Positions 42,358 through 51,095 of a DNA stretch of 64,000 nt are shown piece by piece; position 1 is the first letter of the stretch; the number at the start of each line of letters is the position of its first letter. This stretch comes from JAAEPI01 sp964352625 (GTDB taxonomy: Bacteria > Bacteroidota > Bacteroidia > Cytophagales > Cyclobacteriaceae). The stretch is from positions 77,650 through 141,649 of the forward strand of contig CAYGSD010000009.1 in assembly GCA_964352625.1 (NCBI GenBank), read 5' to 3'. Under the pieces are notes generated by a model. It saw nothing but the letters and a program-made list of their open reading frames with translations, did no database searches and was not told where the DNA came from. The translations under genes and the position numbers were made by a program.

Positions 42358-43803
42358 TTACTCCAATCCCGCTTTTTCGCTCGTGTCTAATCTCATGGCA
42401 AAAAGAGCCGCCAAGATGAAGAACACACCACCGAAGAGAATGGCATAAACGGCATTGTCAAAAAGCAAATATTTAATGATTGGCCCGAAAGAGACTGTCT
42501 GAATCAGCATCGGGATCACTATCATCATATTGACAATTCCCATGTAGACCCCTCTCCTTTCTTGAGGAATAACTTTCGACACCATAGAATAAGGAATCCC
42601 CATCATGGCGGCCCATCCTATCCCAAAGAGCGTCATCGGGATGAGAAGCAAATATTGGTTGGTGATGTAAGGCATGGACAACATGGCAATTCCTGTAAAT
42701 ACCAAACTTGCAACGTAAACCAGCTTATTGCCAAATCTTGAAGCAAATGGAACGAGTGCCAGGGCAACCACCATCGTGACCAGATTATATGTTCCGTTCA
42801 TCAGTCCTGTCTGCCCCAAAGCCTGCTCAGACAGATTTTGAACGTTTTGAGCAAAAGACATATCAGTCGCACTTATTTCGGCTCCCTGTTTGCAAGATTC
42901 TTTGATCGCCTCAAACTTAGAAAGATCGTCGTTGCTGATGCCAAACATGCTTTTCCTAAGCATTGGAGTTACAAATTGCCAATACACAAAAAGGGCATAC
43001 CATTGGAAGAAGTAGACCAATGAGAGATTGCGAAGCAATTTGGGCATATGTCCAATTGCCTGATAAATTTCTATAAATGGCTCTGCGACACGATCCATAA
43101 AAGAGGAATTTTTCTTTTTCTCTCTCATTAATTTGAGCTCCTCATCGGAAGGTGGAATTTCTGGTGTTTTCATCACCGACCAGAGAATTGTGGTGATAGA
43201 TGCAATAGCTCCAAGGAAAAAAGAATAGTATACCCATGTTGGTATGGAACTAACTACCTCGGTTCCTGTACTGCACAGACCTGCGTCTCCCGCATTTGAA
43301 CCAAACCAATCTTGGAATAGAAACAAGGAAAAATTAGCAAGAGTAATTCCGGCTCCTACAAACAAACTTTGCATTTGGTATCCGAAGGTCAGCTGATCAT
43401 CTGGTAGTTTGTCACCTACGAAAGCTCGGTAAGGCTCCATGGCCGTATTATTTCCTGCATCAAGGACCCAAAGAAGACCCACGGCAAACCACAGTTCAGA
43501 ACTAAAAGGAAATGCAAAAAGACATATGCTACCCACAATCGCCCCGATCAAAAAGAATGGTTTTCGTCGACCAAACCGTGGTGACCATGTCTTATCGGAA
43601 ATAGCCCCAATGATGGGTTGTACCAACAGGCCAGTTACAGGCCCTGCCAAATTCAACAAAGGGAGGTCGGCATGATGCGCACCCAAGAAGGAAAAAATGG
43701 GATTAACAGCGGTTTGCTGCAAACCGAAACTGAATTGAATTCCGAAAAATCCAACATTCATGTTCCATATCTGCCAAAACGAAAGTCTTATTTTACCTGG
43801 CAT
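42358..43803 (-). CDS. MFS transporter, SLC45/sucrose-type
   Basis: 481 residues from ATG 43803 (MPGKIRLSFWQIWNMNVGFF); a start 57 bp upstream lies in the amylosucrase gene. About 12 membrane segments, with the GPH/SLC45-like signature LVQPIIGAISDKTWSPRFGRR near residue 60 and the WVLDAGNNTAMEPYRAFVGD segment. This family imports sucrose or other disaccharides, often with cations. Its ATG is 1 bp after the amylosucrase stop. The pairing with amylosucrase supports sucrose as the substrate. Confidence 0.88.
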   Translation of the reverse strand: MPGKIRLSFWQIWNMNVGFFGIQFSFGLQQTAVNPIFSFLGAHHADLPLLNLAGPVTGLLVQPIIGAISDKTWSPRFGRRKPFFLIGAIVGSICLFAFPFSSELWFAVGLLWVLDAGNNTAMEPYRAFVGDKLPDDQLTFGYQMQSLFVGAGITLANFSLFLFQDWFGSNAGDAGLCSTGTEVVSSIPTWVYYSFFLGAIASITTILWSVMKTPEIPPSDEELKLMREKKKNSSFMDRVAEPFIEIYQAIGHMPKLLRNLSLVYFFQWYALFVYWQFVTPMLRKSMFGISNDDLSKFEAIKESCKQGAEISATDMSFAQNVQNLSEQALGQTGLMNGTYNLVTMVVALALVPFASRFGNKLVYVASLVFTGIAMLSMPYITNQYLLLIPMTLFGIGWAAMMGIPYSMVSKVIPQERRGVYMGIVNMMIVIPMLIQTVSFGPIIKYLLFDNAVYAILFGGVFFILAALFAMRLDTSEKAGLE

Positions 43804-43804
43804 A

Positions 43805-45748
43805 TTAGTGTGGTTGAGGTTTCTGTGTAAGCCAAACCGTCTCGTAAGGTTCCAGGACAATGTGCCCTGCTTCCAATTGAAACGTCTTTGACGTAAGTTT
43901 ATCTGTAAAGTTTTGTCTCAGGTCGAACCCATACATGGAGATCAGTTCCCCCTTGAATGATTCGCTGTGGTCGTTCAAGTTACATACGACCAAGGAACTG
44001 TGCTCACCCGATGATCTAAATATCCCCAGCAAGTGCTGGTTCTCAAGATTTGCTAATTGGCGGTTGTTCAGAGCGGCCATTTCCGGGCTACTCTTTCTTG
44101 TTCGGATCAATGTTGTGAGGTCAGTGAAAATTCGATTCTCAAGTGTTTCCTTTTTCTTACGTTTCTCCGCACGCTTCCAATTCATTCTTGGCCGGTGCAT
44201 CCACCGGCTATCATCTGCTTTGGCAGAATCTTTAAGGTACGAGTAGTCATTCAGTGTGCCAAGTTCATCTCCAGAGTAAAGCATGGGAATACCTCCGTAG
44301 CTCAATATCAGGCTATGGAGCATTTTGATTCGACGACAGGCAAATTCAATTTGCTCGGCATCCTTCTCATCCACTGCCTTTTCCAAACCAGCTAATGAAG
44401 CCAAGCTCCCACAAATTCTGGCATCTCCGGTCTTTTCGTTTTCCATGAATTTTTGTCCCTTAGAAAAGGAATACTCATGTGAGCCCGACAAAAATTCGGT
44501 CAGGAATTTCCTATGAGATGTCGGATCATACCCTGACCATTGGGCGTGCGTGTCTTCATATCCCAGACCAATATCGTCGTGACATCTCACATAATTCAGC
44601 CAAGTAGTTCCGAAGGGTTTCGGTGGGATTTGGCTCAGAGTGGTCAAAGTAAGTCGGTTGTTTTTGGTTGCCATAGCGTCCCATAGTGTGACCATGAAGG
44701 TGGCATTATAAGCCATCTCGCATTCGTCGGTCAGCTCATCCCCCTCTCCGAAATACTTCACGATTTCATAGGGTGCCACGATAGCCTCTGCCAGGAATAA
44801 AGTGCCTGGAGCGACAATTCGCATACACGATTTCATTGCCTTGATGACCAGGTGGGCTTCATCCAGATTCTGACTGTCCGTGCCCATTTTCTTCCACATG
44901 AATGCTAGCGCATCTAGCCTCAGAATGTCAATCCCAAGATTGGAAAGGAAAATCATGACGTCCACCATTTCGATGAAAACCTTAGGATTGGTGTAATTCA
45001 AATCCCACTGGTAGGTATTGAATACCGTCATCACCCACTTGTTCACCTCCTCAATGAAGGTATAATTGCCAGGTGCGGTTGTTGGGAAAACTTCTGGCAA
45101 GCTCTGCTCAAATAAGTTGACCACCGTCCGATCCTGATGGAAATAGTACCTGTCTTGATACTCCTTATTTCCCTGCCGTGCCTTCATAGCCCATTCGTGC
45201 TCGTCGGCGGTATGATTCAGTACAAAATCGATCATCACGATCATGTCCCTGTCATGAAGATCTTTTATTAGCGCCTTGAAGTCATCAAGCGTACCAAGTT
45301 CAGGGTTAATATCGCGGTAGTCTGAAACCGCATACCCTCCATCGTTATTCTTTTTAGGAGATTTTAAGAGGGGCATCAGGTGCACCAGGTTGATTCCTAA
45401 TTCTTCGAGATAGTCAAGATTTTTCCTTACACCGTTTAAATCTCCGGCAAAAAGATCTGAATAGAGCATCATTCCCACCCATTTTTCTGCCAGGAACCAA
45501 TACTTATCCTTTTCTCTTTTAATGTCTGATTTCTTGAGATTGTCGGGTCGTTTGGAATACCCTTGCCTGAGCACTTTCAGGAGATCAGCGAAATGATCCT
45601 CCACCATGCCTTGGTTTTCATACAGGCTATAAAACTGCTTCTTGAGTGTCTCCTCTCCACTCTTCAACCTATGATTGAATACTTGGTCAGATTGCGCCGG
45701 ACTTGTCACCCGCTTGGGTGTTTTTTTAGGGTCAGAAGTAATAGCCAT
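43805..45748 (-). CDS. Amylosucrase-type GH13_4 glucosyltransferase
   Basis: 647 residues from ATG 45748 (MAITSDPKKTPK), the usual length; a start 114 bp upstream adds a hydrophobic stretch and is less likely. Motifs of the amylosucrase subfamily: GDLNGVRKNLDYLEELGINLV, DGGYAVSDYRDINP, VMIDFVLNHTADEHEW, nucleophile Asp in DILRLDALAF, acid/base Glu in FLAEAIVAP, and CHDDIGLGY. It converts sucrose to glucan plus fructose, or phosphorolyses or hydrolyses sucrose in relatives. No signal peptide at the chosen start, so it acts in the cytosol, after uptake by the adjacent MFS protein. Confidence 0.9.
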   Translation of the reverse strand: MAITSDPKKTPKRVTSPAQSDQVFNHRLKSGEETLKKQFYSLYENQGMVEDHFADLLKVLRQGYSKRPDNLKKSDIKREKDKYWFLAEKWVGMMLYSDLFAGDLNGVRKNLDYLEELGINLVHLMPLLKSPKKNNDGGYAVSDYRDINPELGTLDDFKALIKDLHDRDMIVMIDFVLNHTADEHEWAMKARQGNKEYQDRYYFHQDRTVVNLFEQSLPEVFPTTAPGNYTFIEEVNKWVMTVFNTYQWDLNYTNPKVFIEMVDVMIFLSNLGIDILRLDALAFMWKKMGTDSQNLDEAHLVIKAMKSCMRIVAPGTLFLAEAIVAPYEIVKYFGEGDELTDECEMAYNATFMVTLWDAMATKNNRLTLTTLSQIPPKPFGTTWLNYVRCHDDIGLGYEDTHAQWSGYDPTSHRKFLTEFLSGSHEYSFSKGQKFMENEKTGDARICGSLASLAGLEKAVDEKDAEQIEFACRRIKMLHSLILSYGGIPMLYSGDELGTLNDYSYLKDSAKADDSRWMHRPRMNWKRAEKRKKKETLENRIFTDLTTLIRTRKSSPEMAALNNRQLANLENQHLLGIFRSSGEHSSLVVCNLNDHSESFKGELISMYGFDLRQNFTDKLTSKTFQLEAGHIVLEPYETVWLTQKPQPH

Positions 45749-45863
45749 CAGAATCAACTTTCTTAGCAGAAAATAGCTCACGAAGCAGCGAACCATGCTT
45801 TCTCCACTTAAGTAATTACCAATGATAATGAAGTTTTTTGAGGTCAAATAGATAAATCTCAAT

Positions 45864-45875
45864 GCAAACCTTTGC
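45864..45875. promoter_or_regulatory. LacI-type operator candidate
   Basis: GCAAACCTTTGC has matching GCAAA/TTTGC arms around a CC centre, as in LacI-family operators. It lies in the divergent gap, 116 bp before the amylosucrase start and 93 bp before the EamA gene. A LacI-like repressor of sucrose use would fit, but no such gene is in the window. Confidence 0.4.
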
Positions 45876-45968
45876 GGGTAAGGAAGCTCTTATGTTTTCC
45901 ATGAAATATTGAAAATATCTCTTCTTAAAATTTCTGTCTGCCATGGCAAGGCTTAAATTGACGATGCA

Positions 45969-46844
45969 ATGAAAAACCAGTCGTCGAATCATCTTCCTGA
46001 GCTCATGTTTGGCATATTGGTCATGTCTAGTTCGGGTGTGCTGGGCCGCTGGATTGACCTGCCCTCTCCGGTGATCATCTGGCTCAGATGTGTCATTGCC
46101 TTAGTTCCGTTTTACCTTTTCCTTCGGCTAACGGGGAAGTTCAACAGAATACCTTCGGGCTCCATTGGACGATCCATTATACTGAGCGGCGTGCTTATGG
46201 GTGCACACTGGGTCACTTATTTCTATGCTCTGAAATTTTCGACGGTTGCCATTGGTATGCTTTCCCTTTTTACCTATCCGTTGATTACGGCCATTCTGGA
46301 ACCAATATTCATCAAGACCAAACCAAAAACCAGACACATTCCGCTTTCTATTATTGCACTCATGGGGCTGTATCTTCTCGTTCCTGAGTTTTCCATAGCC
46401 AATGAACAATTCGTCGGCATCTTATTCGGCATTTTATCTGCCCTGGTCTATTCCTTCAGAAATATCATCGCGAAAATCAGAATTGGTAAAATGAGCGGGG
46501 AGCTGCTCATGTTTCATCAAATAACAATCGTGGCAGTTATGCTCATTCCGGTTGCATTCGTTTTTAAACTAAACTGGAACGATGATCTCGCCACTAATTG
46601 GATTCCTCTGACCATTTTAGCCTTATTTACCACAGCCGTTGGTCATTCGTTTTTTGTCCGAAGCTTTCGTCACTTCAGTGTCACGAGCATAAGCCTGCTC
46701 AGCAACCTTACTCCCCTGTTCGGTATTTTGCTTGGTTGGATTTTTCTCTCCGAAATTCCCCAAGGAAATGTATTACTTGGTGGTGCACTTATTCTTGCAA
46801 CCACTCTGATTGAGATAGTTATTTCAAGGAAGGAAGAAACGTGA
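45969..46844 (+). CDS. EamA/DMT-family transporter
   Basis: 291 residues with ten membrane segments in two EamA halves. The N-terminal half (LPELMFGILVMSSSGVLGRW, GVLMGAHWVTYFYALKFSTV) and the second half (LFGILSALVYSFRNIIAKIR, LLSNLTPLFGILLGWIFL) show the usual internal duplication. EamA proteins export or exchange metabolites such as amino acids or drugs; the substrate is unknown. Divergent from the amylosucrase gene; fbaA follows after 99 bp with its own promoter. Confidence 0.88.
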   Translation: MKNQSSNHLPELMFGILVMSSSGVLGRWIDLPSPVIIWLRCVIALVPFYLFLRLTGKFNRIPSGSIGRSIILSGVLMGAHWVTYFYALKFSTVAIGMLSLFTYPLITAILEPIFIKTKPKTRHIPLSIIALMGLYLLVPEFSIANEQFVGILFGILSALVYSFRNIIAKIRIGKMSGELLMFHQITIVAVMLIPVAFVFKLNWNDDLATNWIPLTILALFTTAVGHSFFVRSFRHFSVTSISLLSNLTPLFGILLGWIFLSEIPQGNVLLGGALILATTLIEIVISRKEET

Positions 46845-46905
46845 AAGGCTGCATTCGTTTGCGTGACTATTTATGAAATCACACAACGTCGAATTGACCA
46901 TTGTA

Positions 46906-46913
46906 TATATTTG
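46906..46913 (+). promoter_or_regulatory. Candidate fbaA promoter (-7 element)
   Basis: TATATTTG fits TAnnTTTG and lies 31 bp before the fbaA ATG, giving a leader of about 24 bases. No perfect -33 TTTG is present at the expected spacing. Confidence 0.4.
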
Positions 46914-46943
46914 CCCCTCTATTTTCAACCTTAATAAAGACAA

Positions 46944-48008
46944 ATGAAATTCAGACCTGGCGTCCTAACCGGACAAGAAGTAACCGATGTACTGAACTAT
47001 GCAAATGAGAACGAGTTCGCACTGCCCGCAGTGAACGTTATCGGAACCAACTCAGTAAATGCGGTAATCGAAACAGCCCGAGAAGTTAACTCCCCAGTAA
47101 TCATTCAATTTTCTAACGGAGGCGCAGCATTTTTTGCTGGCAAAGGACTCGGCAATGATGGTCAGATTGGCTCCATCGCCGGGGGAATTTCAGGAGCCAA
47201 GCATGTTCATGCCATGGCTGAAGCGTACGGCGTATCGGTCATCCTGCACACAGATCATGCAGCTAAGAAGTTACTTCCTTGGATCGATGGGTTGATGGAT
47301 GCCAATGAGAAGCATTTCGAACAAACGGGTAGCCCGTTGTATTCCTCACACATGCTCGATCTTTCGGAAGAGCCAATCGAAGAAAACATGGATATCTCCT
47401 GTAAGTATTTTGAACGAATGGCCAAGATGGGCATGACGCTGGAAATTGAGCTTGGAGTTACTGGTGGTGAAGAAGACGGAGTTGATAATTCTGATGTTGA
47501 TAATTCGCTGCTTTACACTCAACCTGAAGAAGTGAACTATTCATACGAGAGACTAAAAGCGATCAGTGACAACTTTACAGTAGCAGCTGCTTTCGGAAAT
47601 GTGCATGGCGTGTATAAGCCCGGTAACGTGAAGCTTACTCCGAAAATTTTGAAGAATTCTCAGGATTACATCATAGAAAAACACAAGACTGGAGCTAACC
47701 CTGTAAACTTCGTTTTTCACGGTGGGTCTGGTTCTACTCAGGAAGAAATCCGAGAAGCCATCTCGTACGGTGCTGTGAAAATGAATATTGACACAGATAT
47801 ACAATGGGCAAGCTGGAATGGTATCAGAAACTTCTACAAAACCAATGAAGGCTACTTGCAAGCTCAGATTGGAAATCCTGAAGGAGACGACAAGCCAAAT
47901 AAGAAATTCTATGATCCGCGAGTTTGGTTAAGAGAAAGTGAAAAATCGGCAATGATCAGGCTTAAGTCTGCTTTTGAAGATTTGAACTGCCTGAATAGAA
48001 ACGCATAA
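46944..48008 (+). CDS. fbaA: Fructose-bisphosphate aldolase, class II
   Basis: 354 residues, the long class IIA form. Cleaves or forms fructose-1,6-bisphosphate in glycolysis and gluconeogenesis. The zinc-binding segment ILHTDHAAKKLLPWIDGL, ELGVTGGEEDGVDNSD, ALEVELGV-like strand and NFVFHGGSGSTQEEI with the catalytic HGGSG motif are all visible. The C-terminus is complete. Together with pckA in this window it supports gluconeogenesis. Confidence 0.96.
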   Translation: MKFRPGVLTGQEVTDVLNYANENEFALPAVNVIGTNSVNAVIETAREVNSPVIIQFSNGGAAFFAGKGLGNDGQIGSIAGGISGAKHVHAMAEAYGVSVILHTDHAAKKLLPWIDGLMDANEKHFEQTGSPLYSSHMLDLSEEPIEENMDISCKYFERMAKMGMTLEIELGVTGGEEDGVDNSDVDNSLLYTQPEEVNYSYERLKAISDNFTVAAAFGNVHGVYKPGNVKLTPKILKNSQDYIIEKHKTGANPVNFVFHGGSGSTQEEIREAISYGAVKMNIDTDIQWASWNGIRNFYKTNEGYLQAQIGNPEGDDKPNKKFYDPRVWLRESEKSAMIRLKSAFEDLNCLNRNA

Positions 48009-48020
48009 ATTTTCATAGCC

Positions 48021-48088
48021 GTCATTGCGAGGAGATACTACGATGCAATCTTCTAAACTAAGATCGCTTCACTTCGTTCGCGATGACG
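48021..48088. repeat. Dispersed intergenic repeat, copy B
   Basis: A palindromic unit: GTCATTGCGAGG...GCAATCTT (48021-48052) and, after an 7-bp spacer, AAGATCGCTTC...CGCGATGAC (to 48088). Its first half matches repeat copy A at 26055-26086 in reverse. It fills most of the gap between fbaA and the 3-hydroxybutyryl-CoA dehydrogenase gene. Confidence 0.7.
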
Positions 48089-48116
48089 GTTTCTTAACAA
48101 CAACCCCCTCCCAAAA

Positions 48117-49004
48117 ATGAAAAACATATCAGTAATAGGTTCTGGCACCATGGGCAATGGTATCGCCCATGTTTTCGCGCAATCAGGTTTCAAAGTTTCG
48201 CTAATAGACGTTGGTCATGAAATCCTAGAAAACGCCATTGAAACCATCACTAGAAACCTCGATCGTCAGGTCAGCAAAGAGAAAATCACAGAAGCTGATA
48301 AGCAAGCCACACTTGATAATATCACCACCTTCACCGACATGAAAATCGGTGTTAAGAATGCTGATCTCGTAATTGAAGCTGCCACGGAAAACTTCAACAT
48401 AAAGTCCCAAATATTTGCCGACATGGATGCCCATGCTCCAGAAGCAGCTATTCTGGCAACTAATACTTCGTCTATCTCTATCACCAAGATTGCTTCTAAA
48501 ACCAAGCGACCGGACAAGGTTATCGGGATGCATTTTATGAATCCAGTCCCCATAATGAAGCTGATTGAGGTAATTCGAGGTTATGCCACCTCCGATGACA
48601 CAACCAAGGCAGTGATGGATATGAGCCAGAAGCTCGGTAAGATTCCGGTGGAAGTGAACGACTATCCAGGGTTCGTGGCGAACAGAATTCTAATGCCGAT
48701 GATCAATGAAGCGATCATCACTCTGCATGAAGGGGTAGCTGGTGTTGAAGAAATCGATACCGTAATGAAGCTCGGCATGGCTCACCCAATGGGACCACTT
48801 CATCTAGCCGATTTCATTGGTTTAGATGTTTGCCTTTCTATTCTCAATGTAATGCACGAAGGATTCGGTAACCCGAAATATGCCCCCTGTCCCCTATTGG
48901 TGAACATGGTCACGGCAGGCTATCTGGGAGCAAAATCAGGTGAAGGATTTTACAAGTACACACCTGGGAGCAAAGACCTAGTTGTGAGTAAAATGTTTGG
49001 ATAG
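48117..49004 (+). CDS. hbd: 3-hydroxybutyryl-CoA dehydrogenase
   Basis: 295 residues. An N-terminal NAD-binding fold (SVIGSGTMGNGIAHVFAQSG), LVIEAATENFNIKSQIF, the catalytic region IGMHFMNPVPIMKLIEVIRG with the conserved His, and VNDYPGFVANRILMPMINEA match the 3-hydroxyacyl-CoA dehydrogenase family. It catalyses (S)-3-hydroxybutyryl-CoA/acetoacetyl-CoA interconversion, in fatty acid breakdown or synthesis. The EtfAB pair elsewhere in the window fits beta-oxidation. Confidence 0.93.
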   Translation: MKNISVIGSGTMGNGIAHVFAQSGFKVSLIDVGHEILENAIETITRNLDRQVSKEKITEADKQATLDNITTFTDMKIGVKNADLVIEAATENFNIKSQIFADMDAHAPEAAILATNTSSISITKIASKTKRPDKVIGMHFMNPVPIMKLIEVIRGYATSDDTTKAVMDMSQKLGKIPVEVNDYPGFVANRILMPMINEAIITLHEGVAGVEEIDTVMKLGMAHPMGPLHLADFIGLDVCLSILNVMHEGFGNPKYAPCPLLVNMVTAGYLGAKSGEGFYKYTPGSKDLVVSKMFG

Positions 49005-49091
49005 AAATTAAACTAAAAAATGAAGTGAGCTCGATTTTGGCACGGTCTTAGTAAAAGGAGGTGCATATCTAAATCACTCACTATGAGTAAG

Positions 49092-49119
49092 GCCAGTCTC
49101 TTCGGAGCTGGCTTTTTTT
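49092..49119 (+). terminator. Intrinsic terminator after hbd
   Basis: GCCAG and CTGGC arms with an inner CTC/GAG and a TTCG tetraloop (49092-49112, one bulged T), followed by seven T. It lies 88 bp downstream of the hbd stop. An ATG at 49083 with an AAGGAGG upstream lies just before, but its frame runs into the hairpin and repeat and is not taken as a gene. Confidence 0.8.
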
Positions 49120-49132
49120 ATGACTTTAAAAA

Positions 49133-49260
49133 GAGACTGTCTCAAAAGTCAAAGATTTATCCCAATGTCACATTGAGCTTGTCGAAATGTGTATTCCATT
49201 AGTAGAAATAGGTTTCGACAGGCTCAACCTGACATAGGCTTAGACTTTTGAGACAGCCTC
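49133..49260. repeat. MITE-like inverted-repeat element, copy 2
   Basis: Terminal arms of 18 bp (GAGACTGTCTCAAAAGTC at 49133-49150 with its near-complement at 49243-49260; 17 of 18 pair) enclose a second inverted pair, TTGAGCTTGTCGAAA with TTTCGACAGGCTCAA. It shares arms and core with 42257-42350. It ends 21 bp before the stop of the convergent universal stress gene. Confidence 0.78.
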
Positions 49261-49280
49261 CATTTTATCTGATAAATCTC

Positions 49281-50120
49281 TTAACCTATCCTGAAAGTCA
49301 AAACCGGTATGGTCGCATGATTAGCCACATCCTCCGCTTGACTACCCCCCAGTAGGTGAGCAAGCCCTGTCCGGCCATGAGTACCCATCACAATCATGCC
49401 TGCATTGATCTTTTCTGCAAACCGTACTATTCCCTCATCAGCAAACTCCGCCTCCTCTACATTGTTGGTATAATCCACTAGGTCATTTCTTTTGGCAAAT
49501 GCTTCCAATTCTTCCTTAGCTGCTGCCGTGGTAAGGAAATTATGTGGAGTCTTCACTCGTACTACATGCATATTCAATCCAAACATTTTTTGAAATTCCT
49601 TGGCCCTAGCCACGATGGCATCACCCTCTGATCTTAGGTCAGATGCGAATACCATGTTTTTGATTTCATTCAAATTGGTTGGTTCCTGAATCGTAATGAC
49701 CGGGCAAGTGGAATGTCTGATTACCCGTTCTGCATTCGATCCGAGTAGCACTTCTTTGAGTCCCGAAGCACCCGTTGATCCCATAATCACCCAATCAGCT
49801 CGCTCCTCTTTGATCTCCACTCCAATACTTTTATATGGACTACCATATTCAATTCGAATAGCGGCTTCTTGTCCTGCGGCCTTTACTTTATCGGCTCGTT
49901 CGTGAAGCTGAGAAGATACACCATCTATAAGCTCTCGACGATAAACCACCTCCGCTGTAGCGGCCGTAATATCAGCTCCATAGTTTACAGAGGCAGCCGG
50001 AAGTTCAAGCACGTGCATTAGCACAATCTCTCCCTTCATTTTTTCATTGAATTGTATAGCGAAGTTCAGCGCATTGTCAGCATCTGAAGAAAAGTCGGTT
50101 GGAACAAGTATTTTTTTCAT
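49281..50120 (-). CDS. Universal stress protein, double UspA domain (copy 1)
   Basis: 279 residues with two UspA domains. Domain 1 ends in an ATP-site pattern GSTGASGLKEVLLGSNAERV; domain 2 has GTHGRTGLAHLLGGSQAEDV (G-2X-G-9X-G). USPs bind ATP and help survival under starvation, redox or membrane stress. The start is 4 bp inside the next gene (50117), so both are translated together. All three USP genes read leftward and differ in the middle parts. Confidence 0.93.
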   Translation of the reverse strand: MKKILVPTDFSSDADNALNFAIQFNEKMKGEIVLMHVLELPAASVNYGADITAATAEVVYRRELIDGVSSQLHERADKVKAAGQEAAIRIEYGSPYKSIGVEIKEERADWVIMGSTGASGLKEVLLGSNAERVIRHSTCPVITIQEPTNLNEIKNMVFASDLRSEGDAIVARAKEFQKMFGLNMHVVRVKTPHNFLTTAAAKEELEAFAKRNDLVDYTNNVEEAEFADEGIVRFAEKINAGMIVMGTHGRTGLAHLLGGSQAEDVANHATIPVLTFRIG

Positions 50121-51016
50121 AATTCTTTGATTTGGTCTTCTGAATGTAATTTCTGAAAACTTTCTAGATTAAGAGGTCTTTCTTCGTCTTGAATTTTAAA
50201 AGACCAAACAGGAAGCTTAATATGGTTCATTACATCCTCCGTCATACTTCCTGAAAACCAATGTGCAATGCCTCTTCTGGAGTGTGTGGCCATCGCCAGC
50301 ATATCAGCTCCTGAATTATGTGCAAACGTAAGAATTCCGTCCTGAGGAAAAATATCATGTTTAATGGTGAACGAACTACTTGCTATGTCATAGTCGTTCA
50401 AAAGATTGTTAAACTCCTCAGTAAGTAGCTCAAGGTTCTCAATGTCGTGTGGGGTTTTCACCCAAACAAACTCTATGGAGGCAGAAAATAACTGCTGAAG
50501 AAGAGATATTTCTGTAAGAAATGAAGGTCTGATTTCGCCAAGATCTACCGGCACCATTATTTGCCTAATGTCCGTCAAATTGGTTTTGTTTGGAATAGAT
50601 ATTACCGGCAAGTCAACAAGTCTTACAACTTTTTCGGTATTGGATCCTACAAAAAATTCCTTGAAGCCACTCACACCCTTTGTTCCCATCACGATCAGAT
50701 CAATGTCATGCTCACGAACAATTTTTCTTATATCCTGAACCAATGATTCACTAGTAATGTGGGTGTTGATCACAAGTCCTTCTTCTCTATAACGTGTCTT
50801 TAAGTTATCCATCCGGATCTCCATGTCCTCCACTAACTTGTCGGTAAATGACTGGATCTGAGGGCCGTCAGCATACATACTTTCGTAGGTGCCAAAAAGG
50901 TTAATTGAATGAAGTAATGAGATAGAGTAACCAAATCGTTTGGCTAGTTGTACACCGAAATCAACAGCGGACTCACTAGTCTCCGAAAAATCCACAGGTA
51001 TTAATAGCTTCTTCAT
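50117..51016 (-). CDS. Universal stress protein, double UspA domain (copy 2)
   Basis: 299 residues. Domain 1 has GTKGVSGFKEFFVGSNTEKVV; domain 2 has ATHSRRGIAHWFSGSMTEDVM, where the usual leading Gly is Ala, so this site may be weaker for ATP. The C-terminus adds a ~20-residue charged tail. It overlaps copy 1 by 4 bp. Confidence 0.92.
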   Translation of the reverse strand: MKKLLIPVDFSETSESAVDFGVQLAKRFGYSISLLHSINLFGTYESMYADGPQIQSFTDKLVEDMEIRMDNLKTRYREEGLVINTHITSESLVQDIRKIVREHDIDLIVMGTKGVSGFKEFFVGSNTEKVVRLVDLPVISIPNKTNLTDIRQIMVPVDLGEIRPSFLTEISLLQQLFSASIEFVWVKTPHDIENLELLTEEFNNLLNDYDIASSSFTIKHDIFPQDGILTFAHNSGADMLAMATHSRRGIAHWFSGSMTEDVMNHIKLPVWSFKIQDEERPLNLESFQKLHSEDQIKEL

Positions 51017-51095
51017 GGCGATATATTTTTAATCAAAGTTGATCCTACTGAACCGTTAAGAAAATGAGACGCGGTAGCTATACCGCTGATTTTTG

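Noticed and set aside
49037..49044. TTGGCACG downstream of hbd as a sigma-54 promoter for a small RNA
   Set aside because: The -12 element reads TAGT instead of TTGC; the downstream hairpin is more simply the hbd terminator.
49083..49200. ORF starting at ATG 49083 with AAGGAGG upstream
   Set aside because: Its frame runs through the terminator hairpin and the repeat element; it has no protein-like features and the AAGGAGG is too far from the ATG.
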